Part shown: positions 35,534 to 45,477 of the stretch, piece after piece
How the letters are laid out: each line of letters starts with the position of its first letter
Numbering within the stretch: position 1 is the first letter of the stretch
Assembly (NCBI GenBank): GCA_963827515.1
Contig: CAWHBF010000010.1
Location: forward strand, 269,084 to 333,083
Source of the DNA: JABFSA01 sp963827515
GTDB taxonomy: Bacteria; Acidobacteriota; Vicinamibacteria; Vicinamibacterales; UBA2999
Direction: 5' to 3'
Length of the DNA: 64,000 nucleotides
Program-made: the position numbers and the translations under genes
The notes under the pieces: model-generated
Databases searched by the model: none
What the model was told of the DNA's origin: nothing
What the model saw: the letters and a program-made list of their open reading frames with translations, nothing else

Positions 35534-38500
35534 TGTGCCTGTCCCTCCAGTATGGGCTGCGCGACAAAGCGCTGGGGCCAACGAGCGCGAACGTCCGCAC
35601 CGATGGCAAACAGGCAAGGAATCAGAAACAGGACGTAGATCGTCGACGTGAACATTCCGCCGAACGTTGGAACGGCAATCGGCTTGGTAATGTCCATGCC
35701 TGAGCCGGTGGCCAACATGATCGGCAGCAGTCCCAGCACGGTCGTCGCGACGGTCATGAGTTTCGGCCTCAAACGGGCGACAGAGCCTTCAACGACGGCA
35801 TCCATATAGCTCTGCGAAACCGGACGACGCGCAAGCGCCTCGCGAATGAACTCGATCATGATGATACCCGTCTGGATGGCAACCGCGAACAACGACACAT
35901 AGCCGATGATCACGGCCGTCGTCATCGAATACCCCTGGTACCACTGCAGGAGCACGCCGCCGACCAAGGCGAACGGCGCCGACAGCATGATGAGAGCGCT
36001 ATCGGAGACGGAGCGAAATGCCGCTACCAGCAGGAGGAACATGATGATCAACGTGATCGGCACGACGACGCCTAGCGTCGATCGCGCTTCTTCGGCGTAC
36101 CGAAACAGCCCGGTCCACTCCATCGAATAGCCTGGTGGCAAGGTAAGCCGTGTCCGGAGGTACTCCTGCGCCTGTTCTACGTACTCGGGTGCGGTGACGC
36201 CGTCGAGATAGACGTAGATATAACCGGCGAGGTCGCCGTTGTCGTTCCGGATCATTTCCGGCGCCTCGCGCACGGCCACGTCAGCGACATCCGCCAAAGG
36301 CACCGAGCGGCCGTCAGCTGTGATGACCGGTGTATTCCTCACCTTGGCGAGAGTGTCCACGTACTCGGGAGAATACTGGACGGCCAGAGGCACGACTGTC
36401 TTGTCGGACTGGCGGATACCGATCACGTTGTCTCCGCCGATCGCAAACTGGATGGTGGGCATCGCTTCGTCGACGGTGACCCCATGCGCGGCCATTCGCT
36501 CGAGATCGAGGCGCGCGTCGACGAAGTACCCGCGCGCGATACGCTCGGCAATGACCGCCTGCGTGCCCGGAAAGTCCTTGAGCAGCGTCTCGACGTTCTG
36601 GGCCATCTCGCCGACGGTCACCACGTCGGGTCCCTTGATCTTGATACCCACGGGCGTCTGGATCCCCGTGTCCTGCATCATCACACGCGTGTTGATGGGC
36701 TGCGTCCAACTGTTGACGTACCCGACGATCTGCATCGCCTGATTCATTTCGGCGATCAGCTTGTCTTTTGTCATCCCCTCGCGCCACTGCGAGCGAGGTT
36801 TCAATGTCACCGTCGTCTCGATCATTTCGACCGGCGCTGGATCGGTAGCGGTATCGGCACGCCCCAGCTTGCCGAATACACGTTCGACTTCCGGAAACGC
36901 TTTCAGCTTCTTGTCCATCTGCTGCAGAATCCAGCCTGCCTCCTTCGACGGCAGTCCTGGCAGCGTGGTGGGCATGTACAGGATGGAGCCCTCCTCCATC
37001 TCCGGCATGTAGTCCTTCTGAAACGCTCATCATCACAACCGCGGCACCAATCAGCAGGACGACGTTCAGACCGACGAACGCATAGCGGTGTCGAATCGTC
37101 ACGCCAAGCGCGCGACGGTAACCAGCGACAAATCGGCTCTCCCGGGGTCCGTCCGCGGGGACAACGTTGCGCTTGAATATCCAGACGATGATCGCCGGGA
37201 GCAGAAACAGCGTCAGCAGACTCGAAAAGGCCATCGCGAACGTCTTGCTGAACGCCAGCGGGTTGAAGAGGCGACCCTCCCGAGCACCAAGGAAGAAAAT
37301 CGGGAGAAACGACGTCACGATGATCAGCATCGAGAACAGCAGCGGCCTGGTCATCGTGGCCGTGGCATGGATGATCGTTTCCAGACGCTCCGCCGCGGAC
37401 ACCTTGCCGCGCCGCGCGAGCTCCGCCGTGCAGTTTTCGACGATCACGATCGTCGCATCGGCCATCTCACCGATGGCGATGGCCAGGCCGGCGAGCGCAA
37501 ACAGGTTGATGGTCTGGTCGGCGCCCGAAAGGGGCAGGGCCGTGAAGAGCGTGCCGAGCAGCAGGACGCACACGGGCGCCACGGCCGCCCGCAGGTTCTT
37601 GAGCGCAACGGCAATAACGAGGATGACCACCACCAGCTCGTAGCCGATCGCCTGAAAGAAGTTCTTGAGCGTTTCCCAGATCAGGGACGAGCGGTCATAG
37701 GTCGTGACAATCTCAATGCCTGCTGGCAGGGAGGGTTGCAGGGCCATCAGGCGCTGCTTGAGGGCGTCCGTCACCGCCAGAACGTTACGCCCCTGCTCCA
37801 TGATGGCAATGCCGCCCACCACCTCGCCGTTGCCGTCCAAGTCGGCAATGCCCCGTCGGAGGTCGTAGCCAATCTGCAGGTAGCCCACGTCGCGCAGCCG
37901 CACGACCTGGCCGGCCCGGTCCCGGCCCAGCACGAGGTACTCGAGCTTGTCGAGGTCGTCGCCATTGACCGAGCCGCGCAGCTGGTATTCACGATTCGTG
38001 ACTTCAATCGTTCGTCCGCCTGCCTCTTGAAACGCATCCCGGAACGCGGCCAGGACCTGCTTGAGCGCAATGCCTCGCTCACTGAGCAACGGCGGCAGCA
38101 GCCGTACTTGATACTGTTTTTCGAGTCCTCCCACCGACGCGACTTCAGCCACGCCGGCGGCCGACTGCAAGGCTGGCTTGACCGTGCTCTCGTTCAGGAG
38201 GCGCAGTTCACGCAGGTCGCGGGTCCCCTCCTTGTCCACGAGTGCGTACTGGAAAATCCATCCGACGCTGCTGGCGTTCGGGCCGATCACGACGTTCGCA
38301 TCGGCAGGCAACTGCGTCCGGATGGCATTGAGACGGTCGCTGACGTACTGCCGAACGGCTGCCCGGCTCCCAGCGTTCTGCAAGATCACGTAGACAAACG
38401 AGTACCCCATGTGCGAGGTGCCTCGGATCGACTGGATCTCTGGAGAGCCGGCCAAGGCTCGGATGATCGGCTCGGTCACTTCCGCTTCGATGACGAGCGG

Positions 38501-38668
38501 GCTTCTCGGCCACTTGCTGTATACGATGATCTGAGGATCTGAAATGTCCGGAATGGCATCGAGCGGCGCCGTACGGAGGGCATAGACGCTCGCAACGACG
38601 AGCGCCGCGGTGATGCCCCACACCACCCACCGGAAGCGAATGACGTTCCTGATGATGGTAACGATCAT
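35530..38668 (-). CDS. CusA/CzcA-type heavy-metal RND efflux pump, one frame break
   Basis: About 1,045 residues after removing one base at 37021-37023 (AAA run on the plus strand). The N-terminal half (from the ATG at 38668) has RTAPLDAIPDISDPQIIVYSKWP and the proton-relay helix NLFALAGLAIAIGEMADATIVIVENC typical of metal RND pumps. The C-terminal half starts near DYMPEMEEGSILYMPTTLPG and ends with helices and the tail LEGQAQ. It moves metal ions from periplasm or cytoplasm outwards using the proton gradient. Upstream is a short adaptor gene; downstream, coupled, is a YtkA-like lipoprotein. The metal is not fixed by sequence alone. Confidence 0.92.
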
Positions 38669-38677
38669 CGAACCCTG

Positions 38678-39340
38678 CTAGAACCCCTTCAACTTGTGAT
38701 TGGCGTCGATGAAGAAGCTGCCGAAGGTCACGACCTGCTCGCCCGCCATCAATCCGCCCAGCACCTGCGTATACAGCTCACCCTGGATTCCAGGCTGAAT
38801 CTCACGAGGGACGTACTGACCCTTCTCCGTCTGGACGTACACGACGTGCGTGCCGTCAGACTCGATGATCGCCTCGTTCGGTATGGATAGGAACTCGATC
38901 GGCTCGGTCACGATTTCAAGGATGTAGCGAGAGCTTCCGTCGTGGCCTGGCCCCGAGAGTACGGCACTGACCGAAGTCCTGGTGCCGTCGGACGTCACCT
39001 GCACGACCTTCGCCTGAAACATCGACGAGCGGGACTCGGGAGGAAACGCTCTGACCCGCTGTCCCACTTTGACATGGCCGGCCTCGTGCGCTGGAACGTT
39101 GGCAGTGATAGTCCGTCGTGCGGCGTCCATCACGCCGGCCGTCCTCACCCAGATTTGAATCGGGCGCACCGCCGCGTCGTTGAGCGTGAGCGTTAGCTCG
39201 TTGGCCTGTTCCTCGGTGATCGGCGTGAGTTTGTCCCGGCTGAGCCGAATGCGATCTCTGATGCTCTGAGAGAACGCCGGCGGGACGAACAGGGTGATGC
39301 CGAGCGAGAAGAAAACGACGAGGCGAAGGGTGACCTGCAT
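38678..39340 (-). CDS. Short periplasmic adaptor (membrane-fusion-like) protein
   Basis: 220 residues: a signal peptide (VVFFSLGITLFVPPAFSQ), then beta-barrel-like and membrane-proximal parts of a CusB/HlyD-type adaptor (VGQRVRAFPPESRSSMFQAKVVQV, SIPNEAIIESDGTHVVYVQTEKGQYVPREIQPG, GLMAGEQVVTFGSFFIDANHKLKGF). The long alpha-hairpin and lipoyl halves that normally fill residues 60-200 of a ~400-residue adaptor are not seen. It directly precedes the RND pump gene (9-base gap). Confidence 0.75.
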   Translation of the reverse strand: MQVTLRLVVFFSLGITLFVPPAFSQSIRDRIRLSRDKLTPITEEQANELTLTLNDAAVRPIQIWVRTAGVMDAARRTITANVPAHEAGHVKVGQRVRAFPPESRSSMFQAKVVQVTSDGTRTSVSAVLSGPGHDGSSRYILEIVTEPIEFLSIPNEAIIESDGTHVVYVQTEKGQYVPREIQPGIQGELYTQVLGGLMAGEQVVTFGSFFIDANHKLKGF

Positions 39341-39358
39341 ATCCGTGCGTAGTAAATC

Positions 39359-39394
39359 AGGCTGCCAGGCCGAGCACGGCCGGCCTGGCAGCCT
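39359..39394 (-). terminator. 13-bp perfect hairpin after the propeller gene
   Basis: AGGCTGCCAGGCC (39359-39371) pairs perfectly with GGCCTGGCAGCCT (39382-39394) around 10 bases. It lies 9 bases past the propeller stop on the minus strand and is followed by CTGATTTACT, only weakly T-rich. It likely ends the cytochrome-porin-propeller transcript. Confidence 0.6.
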
Positions 39395-39403
39395 CCGTCC
39401 GGC

Positions 39404-40598
39404 TCAGTGGCAGTAGTTGTCCTTACTATCCATGATGTGGGTGCCCCATGGATAGAGTCCGACGTTTCGCACGCGCTCGATCGAGTTGTTCATCGAATCG
39501 ATGATGACGACCTCGTGATTGGTCGACTCGGCCAGGTATATCTTCCGGTCCTGGGTGTCCGTCGTCGCGGTCTCGAGCTGGATGTTCGTGCCGATGCGAA
39601 GCCGCCCGGCCGGCTTGAGGCTTCCCATGTCGTACATATACAGGAAGCCGCTGGTCGAGCTGATGACGTAGGCCTTGCCACCGGCAAAGTTGACGCCGGT
39701 CATGTCCGGTCCTGCCTCGAGCGTGGCCACGACCGAGTTGGACCTGGTGTCGATAATCGAGATCGTCTCGTCACCGTTGTTGATGGTAATGCCGTACCTG
39801 CCGTCATGGCTCATGTAGATACGCCACGGATCACGACCGACGCGAATGGTCTTGATGACCTTGTCCTCGCGTGTGTCCACGACGGCGACGATGGCCAGGT
39901 CGCTGTCCGCCACGTAGAGATACCGGCCATCGATCGAGGGCGCGGCAATGTTGATGCCTTTGATCTCCCCCAGGTACTTGGCTGGATCGAGCTTCGAAAT
40001 GCCCGGCACGCTGCCGATCTGAATCTTCTTGAGGAGCTCGTGCCGTCGCACATCGATCACGCCCAGCCAATGAGCGCCGTAGTTGCCGACGTACGCCTTC
40101 GTGCCATCAGGCGTGAACGTGACATTGAGCGGCTCGACGAATCCCGGAATCGTCTTGATCTTGCTGAGCGACTGCATGTCGATCACCGAGATCGAGTCGC
40201 CATCCGGATTGCCCTGGTAGTACCACCGGCTGTCCGGCGAAAAGGCGAGGTGCTCCGGCGCGATGTCCGTCGCAATGACCTTGACGAGCTGCAGCGTTCG
40301 CGTGTCGATGATGAACGCTTTGTTCGCCCGGGTACCGCCCGGTCACGACGTAGCGCCCATCCGGCGACATCATGACCATGTGCGGATTCACGTTGTTGCC
40401 GAGAAACACGTTCCCGATCATCTTCTTGGTGGCGATGTCCATGAACCCGATGTCGTTCGAGTCACGGTTGACGATCATCACGACCGACGTCGGGTCGGTG
40501 ATCTTGACTCCCTGGGCCTCGAGGCCAGTGACTGCTGCGGCCGCGGCTCCGGCCGCGATGCACGTGCCGATGAGAATGCGTCGTCCTGCGTTGAACAT
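39404..40598 (-). CDS. YVTN-type beta-propeller repeat protein, one frame break
   Basis: About 397 residues after removing one base at 40338-40340. The N-terminus has a signal peptide (RRILIGTCIAAGAAAAAVTGLEAQG). The rest is a seven-bladed propeller with YVTN-like repeats: MSPDGRYVVTG, FTPDGTKAYVGN, DGRYLYVADSDLAIVAVVDT, HDGRYGITINNGDETISIID. These periplasmic proteins often bind partners or cofactors; none is obvious. It is the third gene of a cytochrome c-porin-propeller set. Confidence 0.85.
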
Positions 40599-40625
40599 GG
40601 TTGTTACTCCTGACTGGGCCCGACC

Positions 40626-42263
40626 CTAGAACGCCGCCTGCAAGCGCACGCCGGGCAGCAGATAACCGAACCGTTCGCCATCCGCTGGTCGCTCCGTCGC
40701 ATGCGACAGATGGAAGGAGAGGCGCAGCCGTTCGGTGAGCAGCAGATTGTAATAGCCCTCCACCAGTTTCTCACGGTCGCCAGACTCCAAGTCCATCTGC
40801 GAGTATCCGACGCCCCAGGTGTCCTGCGGATTGAAGATGAATCCGTTCTGGAAGCCGATTCCTGCGCTCCAGTAGTGATCGCGACCGTCATCCTCCAGGT
40901 CCTGCGTTCCGTAGCGCGCGAACAGGCCCACGGCGTTGCTGAGCTTCTGATCGACGCTGATGCCGACGCCCTGTCTGTTCTCCGAGGACGTGTTGTCCGT
41001 GCGGAACCACACACGGTAATTGCCCTCAGGTAACGCGAAGGGGGTCGTTGTGTAGCCAACCTCGCTCAGGGTGAACAGGGACTCCGACAGGTTCGTCGCG
41101 TCGTTGTTGCTCTGCTGCAAGCCGAACTTCAGCCTGAATCCATTCTTGGGATCGAACTCCGCGGCTACACCCGTGCCGTTGCTCCCAAGACCGAGCATCT
41201 GATTGTTGACCAGCGCATCGCTCAGGAACTGCGTGCCCTCGTCGTTGGACAGGGCGTTCGCATCGAAGTAGTTCGTGAGATCGAGTCGCCCCGTCGTCAG
41301 CGCCAGTCGCTGACCGAAAAGCTCCGTTCGCAGCCAGACTTCCCGCAGGTTCAGCTCGTTCTGGCGTTCCAGCCGCGCAGTGTAGCCGTTGAGCAGCGTC
41401 AGACTGGGAATCTCGGCATCGGGCGGCGAACCGCTCAGCGCCACGATGTCGGCAAAGAAGACTGTGTTCTGCGCGATGCCAGCGGTAAAGAACAGATCGG
41501 CGGACGCCAGCGCGTAGGCGCGGTTGTCGATGAAGTCATCGCCGCCCTCCGTCCGCTTCGCGAATTGTGCCGTGATGGCCGCGTCGACGCCAATCCCGAC
41601 GTTGTGCTCTTCCGCATCCGCCAGCGCCTCTTCGATTTTCTCGTTGATCGTCTGCCGGCGATAGACCCGCTCTCGACGGTACGTGACGACGGGCGTGGCT
41701 CCGGGCACCGGCTCGTCAGTTTCGGCACCGTTCTCGTCGACGTAGACTTCAACACGCCGCACGCGTGTTTCAGGATCCGACAACACCGTATTCGATTCCA
41801 GATCAGTCACGCGCTGCCTAAGATCTATGACCTCCTGGAGGAGTTCCTGCCGCTCGGCATCGGCGGCCTGCTGCGCCGACGCCGCGTCCAGTGTGATGTC
41901 GAGTTGAACGGTCTGATTGGCGGCGACAGCCACGCCCTGCCTCCGGAAGGCGGGGATTCCCGCCGACGCGACCGTCACGGTGTAACTGCCCACCGGCAGG
42001 GCGCCAAACGCGTAGGCGCCCTGGGCGTCGGTCATCGCTTCGAAGCGCGCACCGGTCGCCATGTCGATAGCGACCACGGTAGTCTCGGCCGCTGGACCGG
42101 TGGCGCCGCGTACCGTCCCACTAATAACGCCACGCTGATCCATGTTCGGCATGTTCATCGGCGCTTGGGCGGCCGGCGCTTGCGCAGAGACCGTAGTCAC
42201 TGCTCCCACCAGCATCGACAAGACGGCGATCGCTATCGCCGGTTGGTAACTACGAGAGATCAT
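40626..42263 (-). CDS. Carboxypeptidase-regulatory-like domain fused to coiled coil and porin barrel
   Basis: 545 residues from the ATG at 42263 behind GGAGGAG. Order of parts: signal peptide (IAVLSMLVGAVTTVSAQ); a carboxypeptidase-regulatory beta-sandwich at about 45-125 (ISGTVRGATGPAAETTVVAID, GAYAFGALPVGSYTVTVAS); a coiled coil at about 130-160 (AERQELLQEVIDLRQRVTDLE); then a porin-like barrel resembling OprB-type carbohydrate porins (YFDANALSNDEGTQFLSDALVNNQ, GVGYSQMDLE) ending LLPGVRLQAAF. It would sit in the outer membrane. Confidence 0.8.
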   Translation of the reverse strand: MISRSYQPAIAIAVLSMLVGAVTTVSAQAPAAQAPMNMPNMDQRGVISGTVRGATGPAAETTVVAIDMATGARFEAMTDAQGAYAFGALPVGSYTVTVASAGIPAFRRQGVAVAANQTVQLDITLDAASAQQAADAERQELLQEVIDLRQRVTDLESNTVLSDPETRVRRVEVYVDENGAETDEPVPGATPVVTYRRERVYRRQTINEKIEEALADAEEHNVGIGVDAAITAQFAKRTEGGDDFIDNRAYALASADLFFTAGIAQNTVFFADIVALSGSPPDAEIPSLTLLNGYTARLERQNELNLREVWLRTELFGQRLALTTGRLDLTNYFDANALSNDEGTQFLSDALVNNQMLGLGSNGTGVAAEFDPKNGFRLKFGLQQSNNDATNLSESLFTLSEVGYTTTPFALPEGNYRVWFRTDNTSSENRQGVGISVDQKLSNAVGLFARYGTQDLEDDGRDHYWSAGIGFQNGFIFNPQDTWGVGYSQMDLESGDREKLVEGYYNLLLTERLRLSFHLSHATERPADGERFGYLLPGVRLQAAF

Positions 42264-42379
42264 CAATGCTCCTCCACCGCGCCCCAGAAACTCCGCAGGC
42301 GCGCATCCGGGCGATTATAGGCACCCGTAGCAACACCGCTTCCTGAAGATTTCCTGAACCTTTCGTCAGGAATCGACGC

Positions 42380-43057
42380 TTAACGGGAGATGAGTCCGAG
42401 AGCGGCTTCCGCAGGCAAGCCGCGAATGGTGGTCCCTTCGGGCAGCATGATCGGACGGCGAAAGAGGAATGGATGTCGATAGCGATCGGCGTAACCGTGC
42501 AGCCAGACCAACGGTTCTACGCGGCCATTCGGCAGCATGGCGATCACGCGGGCGGAGCCCCCGGCGGGCACGTCCTCCGGAATCACGCCATCGAGCAGAA
42601 GGGCTCGACTCAACCGAGTCGTTCCCCGCACCACGACGGTGGGTTCCAGCGGGACGACGGGCTTGGGCGTCAGGTCCGGGGGCTTGGGCAACATTTGCGG
42701 GTTGTTGCCTCGCCTGATGCCGCCGTCCACCCACCGAGTCAGAATCTCGATTTGCTCCTGACTGAGACTCTGATCGTTCCGAAAGGTCCCGAATCCCTTG
42801 ATGGCGCCCCACGGCGGCATCCGCCTGGACAGAACAGCGTCCTTGATTTCGTTGGCGCGCGGCTGCACGTCCAGGTAGGTCAGCATCGAGAACGCGGTCC
42901 CATTGGGGTTGTGGCACGACGCGCACTTCTCGAACACGATGCGAGACACTTCCCTGTTCCACGTCACAGCTGTCGCGCTACCGTGGGCGCCGCCGTGTGT
43001 GACACTCAAGCACACCAACAGGCACACCAGCCCGACGAACACGACCAACTGTTTCAT
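42380..43057 (-). CDS. Exported cytochrome c-like protein
   Basis: 225 residues. A signal peptide (VVFVGLVCLLVCLSVTHGGAHG) is followed by one haem site C45-AS-C48-H49 in VFEKCASCHNPNGTAFSMLTYLD, and then PWGAIKGFGTFRNDQSLSQEQIEILTRWVDGGIRRG, as in cytochromes of the planctomycete/acidobacterial type that precede ascorbate or copper enzymes. The C-terminal ~90 residues are beta-rich and unassigned. It starts the leftward cytochrome-porin-propeller set. Confidence 0.85.
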   Translation of the reverse strand: MKQLVVFVGLVCLLVCLSVTHGGAHGSATAVTWNREVSRIVFEKCASCHNPNGTAFSMLTYLDVQPRANEIKDAVLSRRMPPWGAIKGFGTFRNDQSLSQEQIEILTRWVDGGIRRGNNPQMLPKPPDLTPKPVVPLEPTVVVRGTTRLSRALLLDGVIPEDVPAGGSARVIAMLPNGRVEPLVWLHGYADRYRHPFLFRRPIMLPEGTTIRGLPAEAALGLISR

Positions 43058-43129
43058 CTGCTTACGTCAAGAAGGATAGTCGTAGCGGCGCTTTGACTTC
43101 CAGGGGTGAAGGGTCTACAAGGTAATCAG

Positions 43130-44056
43130 ATGGTCGCGAGGAGCCTTGTGTTCGGTGTGGTTGCCACAACCTGCCTCGCTGTGAGGGCTGATACTCCCTT
43201 TCGCGCCGAACCTGTCGTTCTCGCTGTGACCCAACAGGTTCAATCGGCACCCGACCCGTCCACCGATGTGGTGTACATGTGTCCGATGGATCCGGAGATC
43301 CGCTCGCACAATCCAGGCACGTGCAGACGTTGCGGAATGACCCTCGTTTCAGGCATTCCGGATCCAGTCGAGTTCCATCTGGACGTCGGACTCATACCGC
43401 CTTCACCTTCTCCGGGGAAGACCGCTGTCCTCCAGTTCTCGGTTCACGACCCGTGGAAGGAGAAACCCGTGGGGACGTTCAACGTCGTTCACGAACGTCT
43501 CTTTCACGCGTTCGTGGTGAGCGAAGACTTGCAGTTCTTCGAACACGGCCACCCGACGCTCGTCAGCGACGGCACCTTTCAGTATCCGATTCGCTTCCCA
43601 GCCCCCGGCATGTACAGGGTTCTCAGTGACTTCTATCCGGTCGGCGCGACGCCGCAATTGACAACGCAGACGGTCTTCATTCCGGGTCCCTCGTCCAGCC
43701 ATCCCGCTCAGCTCACGCGGGACTACTCGGCGAAGACCGGGCAGAACATGACCGTCTCCCTGGAATCCATCCCACCGCAAGCAGTCGTCGGGAACCGCAC
43801 ACAATTGCGGTTCACGATCGACGACGCCGAAGGTTTGCAGGAGTACCTCGGTGTCTGGGGCCACTTGCTGGCGGTCAGTGAAGATCTCATCGACATGATG
43901 CACGAGCATCCGTCGCGGACAGACGGGGGAGCACAGGTGGAGTTCGAGGTGGTGTTCCCACGGGAGCAGACGTACCGGATCTGGGTCCAATTTCAGAAAC
44001 GCAATATCGTGAATACGGTTCAGTTCGACGTGCCGGTGCACGCGCTCCAGGATTAG
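43130..44056 (+). CDS. Exported protein with heavy-metal-binding (HMBD) motif
   Basis: 308 residues from the ATG at 43130 behind AAGG (a GTG at 43106 is also in frame). The signal peptide is VARSLVFGVVATTCLAVRA. Residues about 49-70 carry the HMBD motif YMCPMDPEIRSHNPGTCRRCGMTL, which binds metal through CPM and CRRCGM. The rest is beta-rich with FNVVHERLFHAFVVSEDLQFFEHGHP and WGHLLAVSEDLIDMMHEHP, two similar His-rich segments that look like an internal repeat. It probably chelates or delivers copper or a similar metal in the periplasm. Confidence 0.82.
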   Translation: MVARSLVFGVVATTCLAVRADTPFRAEPVVLAVTQQVQSAPDPSTDVVYMCPMDPEIRSHNPGTCRRCGMTLVSGIPDPVEFHLDVGLIPPSPSPGKTAVLQFSVHDPWKEKPVGTFNVVHERLFHAFVVSEDLQFFEHGHPTLVSDGTFQYPIRFPAPGMYRVLSDFYPVGATPQLTTQTVFIPGPSSSHPAQLTRDYSAKTGQNMTVSLESIPPQAVVGNRTQLRFTIDDAEGLQEYLGVWGHLLAVSEDLIDMMHEHPSRTDGGAQVEFEVVFPREQTYRIWVQFQKRNIVNTVQFDVPVHALQD

Positions 44057-44074
44057 CGTTCCCGCCGATGAGCA

Positions 44075-44416
44075 CTACAAGTGGCCGCCCTCGCCGGGAG
44101 CCACTCCCGTGGCGCTCTTACGCGCACCAGTGTCGACATTCCTCGAGCCAGCGCGTTGCTCGGATCCATGTTCCTTGAGATGACGCTGCAGCTTCTGCGC
44201 GAGCTCCGCGCGTAGCTCCGGCTCCGGCATGTTTCGGAATACACCGAGCGACATCTGACACGGTGGCATGCGGCAGCCATGCATATTGAGCAGCACCTCG
44301 ACATAGTCGCCGCCCCCCGCACTGAGCGTGACGCCAATCACCTCGAGTGCCTCCGATTGCTCATGGGCAGCATCGACCGCGATTCGTGTCATCTCTTCGA
44401 CATTCAGAATGTCCAT
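44075..44416 (-). CDS. Small hypothetical protein
   Basis: 113 residues, with no signal peptide or membrane segment. The conserved-looking core is VIGVTLSAGGGDYVEVLLNMHGCRMPPCQMSLGVFR with two Cys (CRMPPC), followed by a helix PELRAELAQKLQRHLKEHG and a low-complexity tail. I recognise no family. It is convergent with the HMBD gene (stops 18 bases apart). Confidence 0.5.
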   Translation of the reverse strand: MDILNVEEMTRIAVDAAHEQSEALEVIGVTLSAGGGDYVEVLLNMHGCRMPPCQMSLGVFRNMPEPELRAELAQKLQRHLKEHGSEQRAGSRNVDTGARKSATGVAPGEGGHL

Positions 44417-44524
44417 GGTCGGTACTGCAGCAATCCCCGTGCCGTTGAATGGGCACAGTAGGAGACGCAGAACAGCCGCCGGTGGTTCGCAACCATTAGG
44501 CTACTTTTTCCGATCGAGCGACAC

Positions 44525-44569
44525 CGCTAAAGCGTGCGCTCTACGGCGAAACGCAAACCGCTCTACTAG
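44525..44569. repeat. CTAG palindromic element, half copy
   Basis: Only the inner CGCTAAAGCGTGCG hairpin half and the reversed left arm CTCTACGGCGAAACGCAAAC with a trailing CTAG remain. It lies in the 230-base gap between a small hypothetical gene and the FhuF-like gene; nothing else is seen there. Confidence 0.8.
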
Positions 44570-44646
44570 GCTGCTGCAGGCTCGAGGCGCACCCATGCTC
44601 AGGATTGCGAAACTTCTTCCGCGAGGCCAAGTCGCATCACCTGACG

Positions 44647-45477
44647 CTAGGCTCGATTGAGGAGGCGCTGCATCCATTCAGTGTTCCGCCGCACACGTTC
44701 CTCGTGGGACACGAGTGGGCAGCTCGCGCACAGGCTCCCCTTCGGTAGCAGATAGTAGCGACAGCAACTGGCGCGGCGCTGAAACACGTGCGTGACGGCG
44801 CCGAGCGTTACGGGGTGCAGCCTCGGCTGCATCTGTGCAACGTCATCGTCTCCGGAGCACAGCTCTTTGAGGAGCGGGATCGCTTGTACTTGCCCTTCCA
44901 GACGATCGCAGCCGGCAATGACGTGGGAGGCCCACGACGAGGTGATCATCCCCCACGAACCCTTGACCGAAAAACCCGACCACTCGTGCAGCGCGCGCAC
45001 CACCGGACTCGTTTGCTCGAACAGGCGATGCCTGAGGACGCGCCGAAGCGCAGCACGATCCGCGACGCTCTCGATCAGCGGATGGGCTGCCGTGTGATCG
45101 TCACGGAGCATCGTCGCAATCGGACGATGCAGGGCGGACCTTTCGTAGAGGGTGTCATCCCTGAACTTCAGAGAGACATTGTCGAGGCTGATATCCGGCA
45201 CACATGCGTGCGTCAGATACGGGGCGATCGCGACTGATGCCGCCCAGCCAAACCGCAGCGCAAACAAGGCGGCGACGGTCTTCCGATCGTTCGTACCGAG
45301 GCGATCCCCCGTCGCGCGCAGCAGCAGGTTGAACGGCCCCTCCGTGGCGCGCACGAAATCCGTTCCGCGGATCCAGCCGACATCGCCTCGGGGGTCGCCA
45401 ATGTCAACGCGCCATTTGGGATCGGCTGCCTGGATCTCGCGAAAGATGCCAACGACAGGCGAGGTGTCAGCCGACAT
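44647..45477 (-). CDS. FhuF-like [2Fe-2S] reductase at the end of the cobalamin operon
   Basis: 276 residues. The C-terminal motif C238-C239-x10-C250-x2-C253 (CCRYYLLPKGSLCASC) is the iron-sulfur site of FhuF-type siderophore-iron reductases; the rest matches this family in size. The ATG at 45477 overlaps the cobQ stop (TGATG), so it is translationally coupled to cobQ. In E. coli FhuF reduces ferric siderophores. In this place it might reduce corrinoid cobalt ahead of adenosylation (inference). Confidence 0.82.
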   Translation of the reverse strand: MSADTSPVVGIFREIQAADPKWRVDIGDPRGDVGWIRGTDFVRATEGPFNLLLRATGDRLGTNDRKTVAALFALRFGWAASVAIAPYLTHACVPDISLDNVSLKFRDDTLYERSALHRPIATMLRDDHTAAHPLIESVADRAALRRVLRHRLFEQTSPVVRALHEWSGFSVKGSWGMITSSWASHVIAGCDRLEGQVQAIPLLKELCSGDDDVAQMQPRLHPVTLGAVTHVFQRRASCCRYYLLPKGSLCASCPLVSHEERVRRNTEWMQRLLNRA

